From NCBI GenBank assembly GCA_046497505.1, contig JAWOFN010000098.1, positions 1 to 8,856 on the forward strand: a stretch of 8,856 nucleotides of DNA, in the 5' to 3' direction. The position numbers and the translations under genes were made by a program. Below the pieces are notes generated by a model. The model searched no databases and was not told the DNA's origin. It saw nothing but the letters and a program-made list of their open reading frames with translations. The DNA is from JAWOFN01 sp046497505 [NCBI: bacterium]. GTDB taxonomy: Bacteria; Blakebacterota; Blakebacteria; Blakebacterales. Positions 1-6,416 of this stretch are shown here, one piece after another (the stretch's first letter is position 1; the number at the start of each line of letters is the position of its first letter).

Positions 1-916
1 CCTCGAAGAACTCGGTGTTCCCGCTGATGGTGTAGACCAGGCCCCGCCGCTCCCTCAGCGACTGGAAGAGCCGGCTGCTCATCCCCCCGGAGAGGACGTT
101 CAGGAGTACGACCATCCCGAAGCGGTCCTCGTCGGTGTATCGCAGCCCCCTGCTCCCCGCAAGCATGTGGACCTGCGAGATGTCCCGACCATGCAGTATG
201 TGTCCCGCACGGCCCGGAGGCGCAATCAATCCCCGGGACGCCACCGCTCCTTCCGGCAGATCGGTGAACGTCCGCTCGACCATCTCCACGATCCGTTCGT
301 GCTCCAGGGAACCCGCCGCCGCCACCAGGAGACCGCCCGGGCGATAGCACCGGTGGATGAAGGACTGGAGGTCCTCGCGGGTCAGCGCGCCTACCGTCTC
401 CTCACTGCCGAGTACCGGGTGCGCCAGGGGATGCTGGCCGTACAGGTCACGGTAGAAGAGTTCGGTCACCCAATCATCCGGGGTGTCCACGGCGGTCTTG
501 ATCTCTTCCTGGACCACCGATTTCTCCCGCTCCAGTTCCTCGGGATCGAGTCGGGGATGCTGGACCATGTCGCCCAGCACCTCCATGGCCACGTCCACAT
601 GGGTATCCAGTATGCGCGTGTAGAAACAGGTGTGGTCCTTCGAGGTGAAGGCGTTCATGTAGCCGCCCAGGCGTTCCAGCTCGTAGGCGATGTCGAAGGC
701 GGAACGTTCCGGGGTGCCTTTGAAGAACATGTGCTCGATGAAGTGGGCCGCCCCCTCGGTCCCCTCCGCCTCGTCCCGGGAGCCCGCGCGGGACCACACG
801 CCCAGTGCCACCGAGTGGACATAGGGGAGCGCCTCGGTCACCACGGTGAGTCCGCTCTCCAGTACCGTGGTCTCGTAGCGGTCCGTGTCCGGGACCCTGG
901 AGGAGGATTGGTTCAT
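1..916 (-). CDS. M16 family zinc peptidase (pitrilysin/MPP-like), C-terminus cut off by window edge
   Basis: The first 305 codons of an M16 metallopeptidase are present; the frame is open to the left edge, and family members are usually 400-430 residues, so about a quarter is missing. The inverted zinc motif HxxEH is HFIEH at residues 58-62, followed by MFFKGT as in processing-peptidase-like proteins. The distal zinc-ligand glutamate is expected in the EEI stretch at about residues 137-139. Near the cut end, GGMSSRLFQSLRERRGLVY matches the conserved segment of the second M16 domain. No signal peptide is visible, so a cytoplasmic protein is likely. The substrate is unknown; relatives digest peptides or pre-sequences. 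The ATG at 916 has an AGGGAG ribosome binding site (922-927) 5 nt upstream. It follows pnp by 70 nt, as mlpA/ymxG-type genes do downstream of pnp in Bacillus. The family call is firm, the substrate is not. Confidence 0.95.
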   Translation of the reverse strand, partial: MNQSSSRVPDTDRYETTVLESGLTVVTEALPYVHSVALGVWSRAGSRDEAEGTEGAAHFIEHMFFKGTPERSAFDIAYELERLGGYMNAFTSKDHTCFYTRILDTHVDVAMEVLGDMVQHPRLDPEELEREKSVVQEEIKTAVDTPDDWVTELFYRDLYGQHPLAHPVLGSEETVGALTREDLQSFIHRCYRPGGLLVAAAGSLEHERIVEMVERTFTDLPEGAVASRGLIAPPGRAGHILHGRDISQVHMLAGSRGLRYTDEDRFGMVVLLNVLSGGMSSRLFQSLRERRGLVYTISGNTEFFE

Positions 917-921
917 GCTTT

Positions 922-927
922 CTCCCT
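922..927 (-). promoter_or_regulatory. Ribosome binding site of the M16 peptidase gene
   Basis: AGGGAG on the minus strand lies 5 nt before the ATG at 916 and supports that start. No other ATG with a comparable site lies in the spacer. Confidence 0.7.
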
Positions 928-953
928 GCGGCGTTGAACGGGGCCGGAACGCG

Positions 954-975
954 AAGGGGCCCCGAAGGGCCCCTC
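954..975 (-). other. UUCG-capped hairpin in the pnp-M16 peptidase spacer
   Basis: Seen directly: AGGGGCCC and GGGCCCCT form a perfect 8-bp stem (955-962 with 967-974), extended by one G-U pair. On the minus-strand RNA the loop is UUCG closed by a C-G pair, the exceptionally stable cUUCGg tetraloop. It begins about 12 nt after the pnp stop codon and ends 37 nt before the next start. No U-tract follows (the next bases are TTCGCGTTCC), so it is not a canonical intrinsic terminator. It may protect the 3' end of the pnp message, slow 3' exonucleases or weakly attenuate transcription; these roles are inferred. Confidence 0.6.
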
Positions 976-986
976 AGCGTCCCGTT

Positions 987-3101
987 CTAGCGAGGCACCT
1001 TCGAGATGAAGATGCTGTCCTCGCCGATCTCACGGATCGTCTCCTTGAGACTCAGTTTGATCTTCCCGCCTTCCTCGATGCCGATGCACTTGACCCGGAC
1101 CTTGTCCCCTTCACGCAGGACATCCTCGGTCTTGTCCACGCGGCCCTCCGCGAGCTCGCTGATGTGACAGAGACCGTCCTGGTTGGGCAGGATCTCGATG
1201 AATGCGCCGAACTTGACCACGGTCTTGACCGTGCCCTCATAGATCTTCCCGGGCTCGGCTTCCTCGACCATGGAGGAGACCATCTTGAAGGCCTGCTCGG
1301 CGCCGTCTTTCTCCACCGAGGCGATGGTCACCAGACCGTCGTCGTCGATGTCGATCTTCACGCCCGTGGCCTCCTGGATCGACCGGATCGTCTTCCCGCC
1401 GGGACCGATGATGTCACCGATCTTCTTCGGGTTGATCCGCATGCTGATGATCCGCGGAGCGTTCTCGCTCAGTTCGGCACGGGGCTTCTCGAGCGCGCCG
1501 GCCATGGCGTCCAGGATGTGGAGCCTGGCGGCCCTCGCCTTCTGCAGGGCTTCGGCCATCAGTTCGGAGGAGAGCCCCGAGATCTTGATGTCCATCTGGA
1601 TCGAAGTGATACCTTCACGGGTACCGGCCACCTTGAAGTCCATGTCGCCCAGGTGGTCCTCGGTCCCCGTTATATCGGTGAGGACGGTGGTCTTGTCCTC
1701 GCTCTTGATCAGCCCCATCGCCACACCGGCCACCGCCTCACGGATCGGTACGCCTGTGTCCATCAGGCTGAGGGAACCGGCGCACACCGTTGCCATGGAG
1801 GAGGAGCCGTTCGACTCCAGCACATCGCTCACGATGCGGATCGTGTAGGGGAAGTACTCCTCGGTGGGGATCACCGGTCGGAGGGCCCGTTCCGCCAGGG
1901 CACCGTGGCCGATCTCACGACGTCCCGGACCCCGGATGGGCCGTACCTCGCCCACGCTGAAAGAGGGGAAGTTGTAGTGGAGCATGAACGACTTCCATGA
2001 CTCCCCTTCCAGCTCGTCCAGCTTCTGTTCGTCCGCCTTGGTACCCAGGGTACTGACCGCCAGCGCCTGGGTCTGGCCCCGGGTGAAGATGGCGGAACCG
2101 TGGGTGACGGGGAGCACCCCCACTTCGCAGGTGATGTCCCGGACCTCGTCCGGCTGACGTCCGTCCACCCGCTTGCCCGTCTCCAGGACCGACTTCCGCA
2201 TGTCCTCCTTCTGGATGTCGTGCGTGAGGTCCCAGACATAGCGCTGCTGGTCGGCGAACTCCTCGGCCGTGGCTTCCTTCACCTTCTCCATCACCGCGTC
2301 CATGGCGTCGTCCCGGGCCTGCTTCTCCTCCAGCTTGTTGGCGGCCAGGACGTCCTCGGAGACCAGTTCCTGCACCTTCTCGGCGAAATCATCCGAAGGC
2401 GTGATGGAGGTATACTCCATCTTCTCCTTCCCCACCTCGTCCTTCATCTCGTCGATGACCGCGACGATCTGCTTGATGTAGCCGTGGGCGAAGTCGAGGG
2501 CCTCCACGACCTCTTCTTCGGAGACCATCCGGGCACCGCCCTCCACCATCACGATGTTGTCGGCGGAACCGGCCACCACGAGTTCCAGGGTGCTCTCCTC
2601 GAACTGCGCGAAGGTGGGGTTGATCACGAGTTCGCCGTCCACCTTGCCCACGCGGACGCCCGCGATGGTCTTGGTGAAGGGTATGTCCGAGATGTTCAGG
2701 CTGGCGCTGGCCCCGATGAGCCCCAGGAAGTCCGCGTCGTTCTCCTGGTCGCTGCTGATGATGTTCACGTGGACCTGGGTCTCGTTCTGGAAATCATCGG
2801 GGAAGAGGGGCCGGATGGAGCGGTCGATCTGTCGGGCGGAGATGATCTCCTTCTCCCCCGGGCGGCCTTCCCGCTTGAAGAACCCGCCGGGGATCCTCCC
2901 CCCCGCATAGGCCTTCTCGCGGTATTCCACGGTGAGGGGGAAGAATGGCAGGTCCTTCGGCTTGTGCTGGGCCGTTGACGCTACCAGGACCACCGTCCCG
3001 CCGTACTGCACCCACACCGATCCCCCGGCCTGGCGGGCCACACGGCCCGTTTCGATGGTGAGGGTCCGCCCCCCGATCTCCAGCTCTTTCTTGACTATCA
3101 T
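987..3101 (-). CDS. pnp: Polyribonucleotide nucleotidyltransferase (PNPase)
   Basis: This 704-residue protein (E. coli enzyme 711) is a complete PNPase, the trimeric phosphorolytic 3'-5' exoribonuclease that also adds 3' tails. Domains in order: a first RNase PH domain at about 1-145, with FFKREGRPGEKE and the SARQIDRSIRPLFP block; an alpha-helical linker at about 150-300; a second, catalytic RNase PH domain at about 310-545, with RGQTQAL, GPGRREIGHG and the catalytic segment GDMDFK at 485-490; a KH domain with its GPGG loop at 566-569; and an S1 domain from about 617 to 690. All hallmark motifs are intact. The ATG at 3101 has an AAGGAAG ribosome binding site 9 nt upstream, and the stop is TAG. 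It lies downstream of rpsO, as in most bacteria, behind a structured 170-nt spacer. In E. coli this region is cut by RNase III and used for PNPase autoregulation; the same here is only inferred. Confidence 0.99.
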   Translation of the reverse strand: MIVKKELEIGGRTLTIETGRVARQAGGSVWVQYGGTVVLVASTAQHKPKDLPFFPLTVEYREKAYAGGRIPGGFFKREGRPGEKEIISARQIDRSIRPLFPDDFQNETQVHVNIISSDQENDADFLGLIGASASLNISDIPFTKTIAGVRVGKVDGELVINPTFAQFEESTLELVVAGSADNIVMVEGGARMVSEEEVVEALDFAHGYIKQIVAVIDEMKDEVGKEKMEYTSITPSDDFAEKVQELVSEDVLAANKLEEKQARDDAMDAVMEKVKEATAEEFADQQRYVWDLTHDIQKEDMRKSVLETGKRVDGRQPDEVRDITCEVGVLPVTHGSAIFTRGQTQALAVSTLGTKADEQKLDELEGESWKSFMLHYNFPSFSVGEVRPIRGPGRREIGHGALAERALRPVIPTEEYFPYTIRIVSDVLESNGSSSMATVCAGSLSLMDTGVPIREAVAGVAMGLIKSEDKTTVLTDITGTEDHLGDMDFKVAGTREGITSIQMDIKISGLSSELMAEALQKARAARLHILDAMAGALEKPRAELSENAPRIISMRINPKKIGDIIGPGGKTIRSIQEATGVKIDIDDDGLVTIASVEKDGAEQAFKMVSSMVEEAEPGKIYEGTVKTVVKFGAFIEILPNQDGLCHISELAEGRVDKTEDVLREGDKVRVKCIGIEEGGKIKLSLKETIREIGEDSIFISKVPR

Positions 3102-3110
3102 GGTATCGCA

Positions 3111-3117
3111 CTTCCTT
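3111..3117 (-). promoter_or_regulatory. Ribosome binding site of pnp
   Basis: AAGGAAG on the minus strand sits 9 nt before the ATG at 3101. It lies about 10 nt beyond the last hairpin of the spacer, so it is predicted to be single-stranded unless the leader refolds. Confidence 0.65.
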
Positions 3118-3127
3118 GTTTGATGGC

Positions 3128-3144
3128 GGCGGGACCGTCCCGCC
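3128..3144 (-). other. pnp leader hairpin nearest the start codon
   Basis: GGCGGGA (3128-3134) pairs perfectly with TCCCGCC (3138-3144), a 7-bp stem around a 3-nt loop. It ends about 26 nt upstream of the pnp ATG. No U-tract follows. With the hairpin at 3152-3171 it forms a double stem in the pnp leader, a plausible site for RNase III processing or PNPase autoregulation, by analogy with E. coli only. Confidence 0.5.
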
Positions 3145-3151
3145 TCCGCGG

Positions 3152-3171
3152 CCGCCGGCTCCTGCCGGCGG
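3152..3171 (-). other. pnp leader hairpin, upstream stem
   Basis: CCGCCGGC (3152-3159) pairs perfectly with GCCGGCGG (3164-3171), an all-GC 8-bp stem with a 4-nt loop (AGGA on the transcript). It lies 7 nt upstream of the 3128-3144 hairpin in transcript order. A stem this strong in a 170-nt spacer is unlikely to be accidental even at high GC, but its function is not shown by the sequence. Confidence 0.55.
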
Positions 3172-3246
3172 TGTTGAGATCCGACGGAGACCTTCCCCGC
3201 CGGGAGTCCTGACAGACATCCCCGCCCCTCACCCCATCGGGGATCG

Positions 3247-3263
3247 GGCCGGTTCGCCCGGCC
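3247..3263 (-). other. Hairpin just after the rpsO stop codon
   Basis: GGCCGG (3247-3252) pairs with CCGGCC (3258-3263), a 6-bp GC-only stem with a 5-nt loop (GCGAA on the transcript), starting 8 nt after the rpsO TGA. It occupies the place of the E. coli rpsO terminator but has no U-tract. It may instead mark or protect the rpsO 3' end. The rest of the spacer holds weaker GC pairing (for example CCCC/GGGG around 3233-3243). I saw no convincing -35/-10 promoter in it. Confidence 0.4.
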
Positions 3264-3271
3264 TCACCGGA

Positions 3272-3541
3272 TCACTTCCGAAGGCCGAGCTCCTCCAACA
3301 GGCTCTTGTAGCGTTCCGGGTCCTTACGGCGCAGGTAGTCGAGGAGCCGTCTCCTCTGTCCCACCATCTTCAGGAGTCCCCGTCGACCGGCATGGTCCTT
3401 CGGATGCTCCTTGAGGTGTCCGGTGAGATAGGTTATCCGCTCCGTGAGCAGAGCCACCTGGACCTCGGTGGACCCGGTATCTTCTCCCGTCCGGCCGAAC
3501 TTCTCGATGAGCCCGGCCTTGTCTTCCTTCTTCAGCGGCAC
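3272..3541 (-). CDS. rpsO: 30S ribosomal protein S15
   Basis: The product is 89 residues, the standard S15 length, and aligns end to end with the family: the [16 protein letters not shown] block at about 21-36, [10 protein letters not shown] at 41-50, and [18 protein letters not shown] ending near 70. S15 binds the central domain of 16S rRNA and starts assembly of the 30S platform. The start is GTG at 3541, chosen because the family begins within a few residues of this point and a strong AGAGGAGGT site lies 7 nt upstream. The GTG directly follows the ribF TGA, with no intervening base, so translation is probably coupled to ribF. Position 52 (51 without the initiator) is glycine where many S15 proteins have serine in an HHSRRGL motif; that serine contacts rRNA in the known structures. 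The identity is certain; the effect of the substitution is unknown. Confidence 0.98.
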   Translation of the reverse strand: MPLKKEDKAGLIEKFGRTGEDTGSTEVQVALLTERITYLTGHLKEHPKDHAGRRGLLKMVGQRRRLLDYLRRKDPERYKSLLEELGLRK

Positions 3542-4480
3542 TCAGCGTACCTCCTCTGCGAGGATGCGTTTCGCTTCCGTGATATCCAGTCCGATCTGCT
3601 TCTGCAGCGCTTCCGGATGCTCGAACTTGATCTCCTCCCGCAGCCTGCGGAGGAACCGGAGTTCCAGCGACTCTCCGTAGATCTCCCCTTCGAACTCGAA
3701 GAGGTGTACTTCCACCGTCCTGCCCCTGGTCTCGAAGGTGGGCCGGGTGCCGATGCTGCACACCCCGCTCATCATCTCCTCCCTGACCCGGGCACGCACC
3801 GCGTACACGCCGTTGCCCGGGATGCACTTCTCTTTCGAGGGGGGCGCCAGGTTCGCGGTGGGGAAGCCCATCCGCGTACCCCTGCGATCCCCTTTCACCA
3901 CATAGCCCACCATGCTGTAGGGACGTCCCAGCAGGCGGGCTGCCCTCTCCACGTCCCCGCCTTCCAGCTCCCGCCTGATCAGCGAGCTCGTGATGGCCTC
4001 GTCTCCCTCGGTGACCGCTTCCAGTACCTCGAGATCGAAACCCAGGCCGGGAGCCATCTCCCGGAGCAGTTCCGGACGTCCCCTTCTGCCCCGGCCGAAG
4101 GCATGGTCGTAGCCCAGCACCAGGTACTTCACACCGAGACGATCCACCAGGATGTCCCGGACGAAGTCCTCCGCCTCCACCTCGCTCAAGGCGCGGTTGA
4201 AGGGGAGGATCACCGTCGTCTCGAGTCCCTCCGCCTCCAGGAGGGGCAGTTTCTCCTCCCGCAGCGTCAGCAGCGGCGGCGCGCTCCCCGGTGCGATCAC
4301 CCGCTGGGGATGCGGCTCGAAGGTGAGGAGGATGCCGGTTCCGTCCCGTTCCGCCGCTTTCTCCTGTACCCGGCCGATGAGGGCCTGATGTCCCCTGTGG
4401 ATCCCGTCGAAGGACCCGATGGTCACGACCGGACCGGGCAGCGCCGGAGGACCGGGATCGAGGCCGACATAGACATCCAT
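3542..4480 (-). CDS. ribF: Bifunctional riboflavin kinase / FAD synthetase
   Basis: This 312-residue protein matches the usual RibF length. RibF phosphorylates riboflavin to FMN and adenylylates FMN to FAD in the cytoplasm. The N-terminal adenylyltransferase domain (about 15-180) has the nucleotidyltransferase signature GSFDGIHRGH, with HRGH at 28-31, and the TSSLIRREL segment at about 164-172. The C-terminal kinase domain (about 185-310) has GYVVKGDRRGTRMGFPTANL with PTAN at 207-210, GNGVYAV, CSIGTRPTF and the ending EALQKQIGLDITEAKRIL. The ATG at 4480 was chosen because MDVYVGL is where family members begin and a GGAGG site (4490-4494) lies 9 nt upstream; codons further upstream belong to the truB region. 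It starts 5 nt after the truB stop and ends in TGA directly next to rpsO, so it is inside the operon and probably translationally coupled. Confidence 0.97.
   Translation of the reverse strand: MDVYVGLDPGPPALPGPVVTIGSFDGIHRGHQALIGRVQEKAAERDGTGILLTFEPHPQRVIAPGSAPPLLTLREEKLPLLEAEGLETTVILPFNRALSEVEAEDFVRDILVDRLGVKYLVLGYDHAFGRGRRGRPELLREMAPGLGFDLEVLEAVTEGDEAITSSLIRRELEGGDVERAARLLGRPYSMVGYVVKGDRRGTRMGFPTANLAPPSKEKCIPGNGVYAVRARVREEMMSGVCSIGTRPTFETRGRTVEVHLFEFEGEIYGESLELRFLRRLREEIKFEHPEALQKQIGLDITEAKRILAEEVR
3549..3557 (-). promoter_or_regulatory. Strong ribosome binding site of rpsO, inside the ribF coding end
   Basis: AGAGGAGGT on the minus strand is a near-perfect anti-16S match located 7 nt before the GTG at 3541. 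It overlaps the last codons of ribF. It decides the GTG start and is the strongest such site in the window, fitting the high demand for a ribosomal protein. Confidence 0.8.
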
Positions 4481-4485
4481 CCTCT

Positions 4486-5421
4486 TCAGCCTCCGTAGCC
4501 CCTGGGATCGGCGACCACCGTACGCGGCTGGAACAGCCCCTCCTGACCCACCACGACCAGCCGGCCCATGGCGATGAGGTCGTCCCGGCACACAGCGCCC
4601 ACATACGAGAACTCGGCGGCATAGCGTACCGAGTCGGCGGGCAGCCTCAGTTCGTTCCCGTGGGTGATCCTCCGGGCCTGCGCGGAGGTCACTTCCACGA
4701 TCATCTCCTTCGGGAACAGCTCGGCCATGGGTCGGACCCACTCCCGAACGTAGCCCTCACCTTCCGGATCCCCCAGAGGGAAGGCACGGCCCACCTCGAA
4801 GGGGCCGACGGAGGTCCTGCGCAGTTCCAGCAGGTGCCCCCCCACCCCGAGCTCCTCGCCGATGTCCCGGGCCAGGGCCCTCAGATAGGTCCCCGTCCCC
4901 ACTTCGGCGGCGAAGTGCACGTCCGGGTTCTCGAACCCCTGAATCTCCAGGCGATGTATGACCACGTCCCTGGGTTCCAGATCCGGTTCTCCTCCCCGCC
5001 GTGCGATCTTGTAGGCGGGGGTGCCCTCAATCTTGACCGCGCTGAACTGTGGGGGGACCTGTTCCACCTCACCCGTCCACTCAGCGAACCGCTCCTCGAT
5101 GTCCCCTTCGGTCACCCCGGCCAGGTCGCCGGGATCCGCCTCGAACTCCGCCTCGCCTGTCCGGTCACATGTGTTCGTCCGGGCACCGAGGCGCATGGTG
5201 CCCTCATAGCGCTTCCGGTAGTCCTCGAGGTAACGCATGAGGCGGGTCGCACGCCCCACCAGGAGGATGAGGAGCCCCGTGGCGAAGGGGTCCAGTGTCC
5301 CCGAGTGGCCCACCTTCGCCCCATGGAGGGCCTTGCGGACCCACCGGACGGCATCGAAGGATGTCCAGTCCTGGGGCTTGTCCACCAGGACGAAGCCGTC
5401 GAGATCCCTGTCCCGGCTCAC
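4486..5421 (-). CDS. truB: tRNA pseudouridine(55) synthase TruB
   Basis: The 311-residue product is a TruB family enzyme, which converts U55 of the tRNA T-loop to pseudouridine. The N-terminus has GFVLVDKPQDWTSFDAVR and then KVGHSGTLDPFATGLL, in which Asp44 of GTLDP is the catalytic aspartate. Further landmarks are the RYEGTMRLGARTNTCDRTGE block (71-90), the QVPPQFSAVKIEG block (121-133), AYKIARRG, the GTYLRALARDIGEEL block (176-191) and LRRTSVGPF. Residues from about 240 form a C-terminal PUA-like domain (ITHGNELRLP, then GLFQPRTVV). The start is GTG at 5421, overlapping the nrnA stop as GTGA, with GGAGGG (5431-5436) 9 nt upstream. The open frame runs upstream to 5580, but that part is low-complexity Arg/Gly-rich sequence opposite nrnA codons and is not typical of TruB, so it was excluded. 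Confidence 0.97.
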   Translation of the reverse strand: MSRDRDLDGFVLVDKPQDWTSFDAVRWVRKALHGAKVGHSGTLDPFATGLLILLVGRATRLMRYLEDYRKRYEGTMRLGARTNTCDRTGEAEFEADPGDLAGVTEGDIEERFAEWTGEVEQVPPQFSAVKIEGTPAYKIARRGGEPDLEPRDVVIHRLEIQGFENPDVHFAAEVGTGTYLRALARDIGEELGVGGHLLELRRTSVGPFEVGRAFPLGDPEGEGYVREWVRPMAELFPKEMIVEVTSAQARRITHGNELRLPADSVRYAAEFSYVGAVCRDDLIAMGRLVVVGQEGLFQPRTVVADPRGYGG

Positions 5422-6416
5422 TCCAGGTAGCCCTCCATGGCATCCAGCAGCTGCTTCTTCACTTCTTCGACCCCTCCACGGACCTCGCAGCCCGCCGCTT
5501 TGGCGTGCCCCCCTCCCCCGAACCCCTCTGCTACCTCTCGGACGTCCGCACTGCCCCGCGACCTCAGGCTCGCCCGCCACACTTCCCTGTCCGTCTGGCG
5601 CAGGAAAGCTCCCAGCTGCACCCCCTCGATCTGGACGGTGAAGTCCACGATACCCTCGGTGTCCATCTGGCCGTCGGGGGAGAACTCCCGAACCGTCTCC
5701 TGCGGCATCGTCAGCAAGCAGATCCTGCCGCCGAGGTGACGTTCCATGTCGGAGAACAGTCGCCCCAGGAGGCGGAAGAACGCTGCGGGACGCTCGAAAT
5801 ACACCTTCTGAGCCACCCTGCTCGGGTCCGCGCCCGCCTCCACCATCTCCGCTGCGGCCCGAAAACTGGGAGGGTCGGCGTTGGAGAACTGGAAGCGGCC
5901 CGTGTCGGTGAGCACCGCCGCGAACAGCTGGTCGGCGATCGCAGGAGAGATCGCCACACCGAGCGCGGCAGCCACCTTGAGGACCAGCTCCCCGCTGGAG
6001 GCGCGATCCGGTTCGAGGATCACGACGTCCCCGTATCCATCGTTCCCCGCGTGGTGGTCGATGTTCACCAGGACGGCCCCATCGGTGGTCCAGCGCCCCC
6101 TGGACTCTTCCACCGAACCCGCGCGGTCGATGCTCGAGGCATCCACGTAGATGATCATCTCGTAGGGGTCCTCCCGGGCCATCCGGTCGAACTCCTCATC
6201 GGGGCGGTGGACCGGCCCGTCCACCAGAAAGCGGTACTTCTGGGGGATCTCGTCATCCACCACCAGATCGGCTTTCCGGCCGGTGGCCGTGAGGATGTTC
6301 CTAAGGGCCAGCACCGAACCGATGGCATCTCCATCCGGGTGGATATGGGTGGTGAGCAGGATCCTGCGGACCGGCTCCAGCGCACTGGCGAGCGCCTCAT
6401 ATCCCTCAGTCTTCAT
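5418..6416 (-). CDS. nrnA: DHH/DHHA1 phosphoesterase, NrnA-type nanoRNase / pAp phosphatase
   Basis: This 332-residue protein is a DHH subfamily 1 phosphoesterase. Motif I is HIHPDGDAIGS (His24, Asp28, Asp30), motif II contains Asp92 in YVDASSIDRAG, motif III is the DHH triad at 120-122, and motif IV is LTDTGRF with Asp171; together these bind two metal ions. The C-terminal DHHA1 domain has the substrate-binding glycine motif GGGGHAKAAG at 300-309. NrnA proteins degrade RNAs of two to five nucleotides and can remove the 3' phosphate of pAp. Its place between rbfA and truB, in the same operon as PNPase, fits a role in finishing RNA decay. The ATG at 6416 overlaps the end of rbfA by 11 nt, with GGAAG (6423-6427) 6 nt upstream. 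The exact substrate (oligoribonucleotide, pAp, or cyclic-dinucleotide breakdown product) cannot be settled from sequence. Confidence 0.93.
   Translation of the reverse strand: MKTEGYEALASALEPVRRILLTTHIHPDGDAIGSVLALRNILTATGRKADLVVDDEIPQKYRFLVDGPVHRPDEEFDRMAREDPYEMIIYVDASSIDRAGSVEESRGRWTTDGAVLVNIDHHAGNDGYGDVVILEPDRASSGELVLKVAAALGVAISPAIADQLFAAVLTDTGRFQFSNADPPSFRAAAEMVEAGADPSRVAQKVYFERPAAFFRLLGRLFSDMERHLGGRICLLTMPQETVREFSPDGQMDTEGIVDFTVQIEGVQLGAFLRQTDREVWRASLRSRGSADVREVAEGFGGGGHAKAAGCEVRGGVEEVKKQLLDAMEGYLE
5431..5436 (-). promoter_or_regulatory. Ribosome binding site of truB, inside the nrnA coding end
   Basis: GGAGGG on the minus strand lies 9 nt before the GTG at 5421 and supports that start over the longer in-frame extension. 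Confidence 0.65.

Noticed and set aside
954-975. Intrinsic (Rho-independent) terminator after pnp
   Set aside because: The stem is good but there is no run of U after it on the transcript, so it is reported only as a hairpin.
885-2000. Plus-strand open frame of 371 codons opposite the pnp 3' half
   Set aside because: It mirrors pnp codons (Asp, His, Leu and Gly rich) and has no motif of its own. The opposite strand encodes complete KH and S1 domains.
3116-4498. Long plus-strand open frame of 460 codons opposite ribF, rpsO and the rpsO-pnp spacer
   Set aside because: It is antisense to clearly recognised genes, has no family resemblance and is rich in Pro, Arg, Leu and His, as expected from the complement of GC-rich coding sequence with few stops.
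4481-4741. N-terminal extension of RibF to 4741
   Set aside because: It would overlap truB by about 250 nt and resembles no RibF sequence; the ATG at 4480 fits both the family and the ribosome binding site.
5422-5580. N-terminal extension of TruB to an upstream ATG
   Set aside because: The added 53 residues are Arg/Gly-rich, overlap nrnA codons and are not seen in TruB; the GTG at 5421 has a good ribosome binding site.
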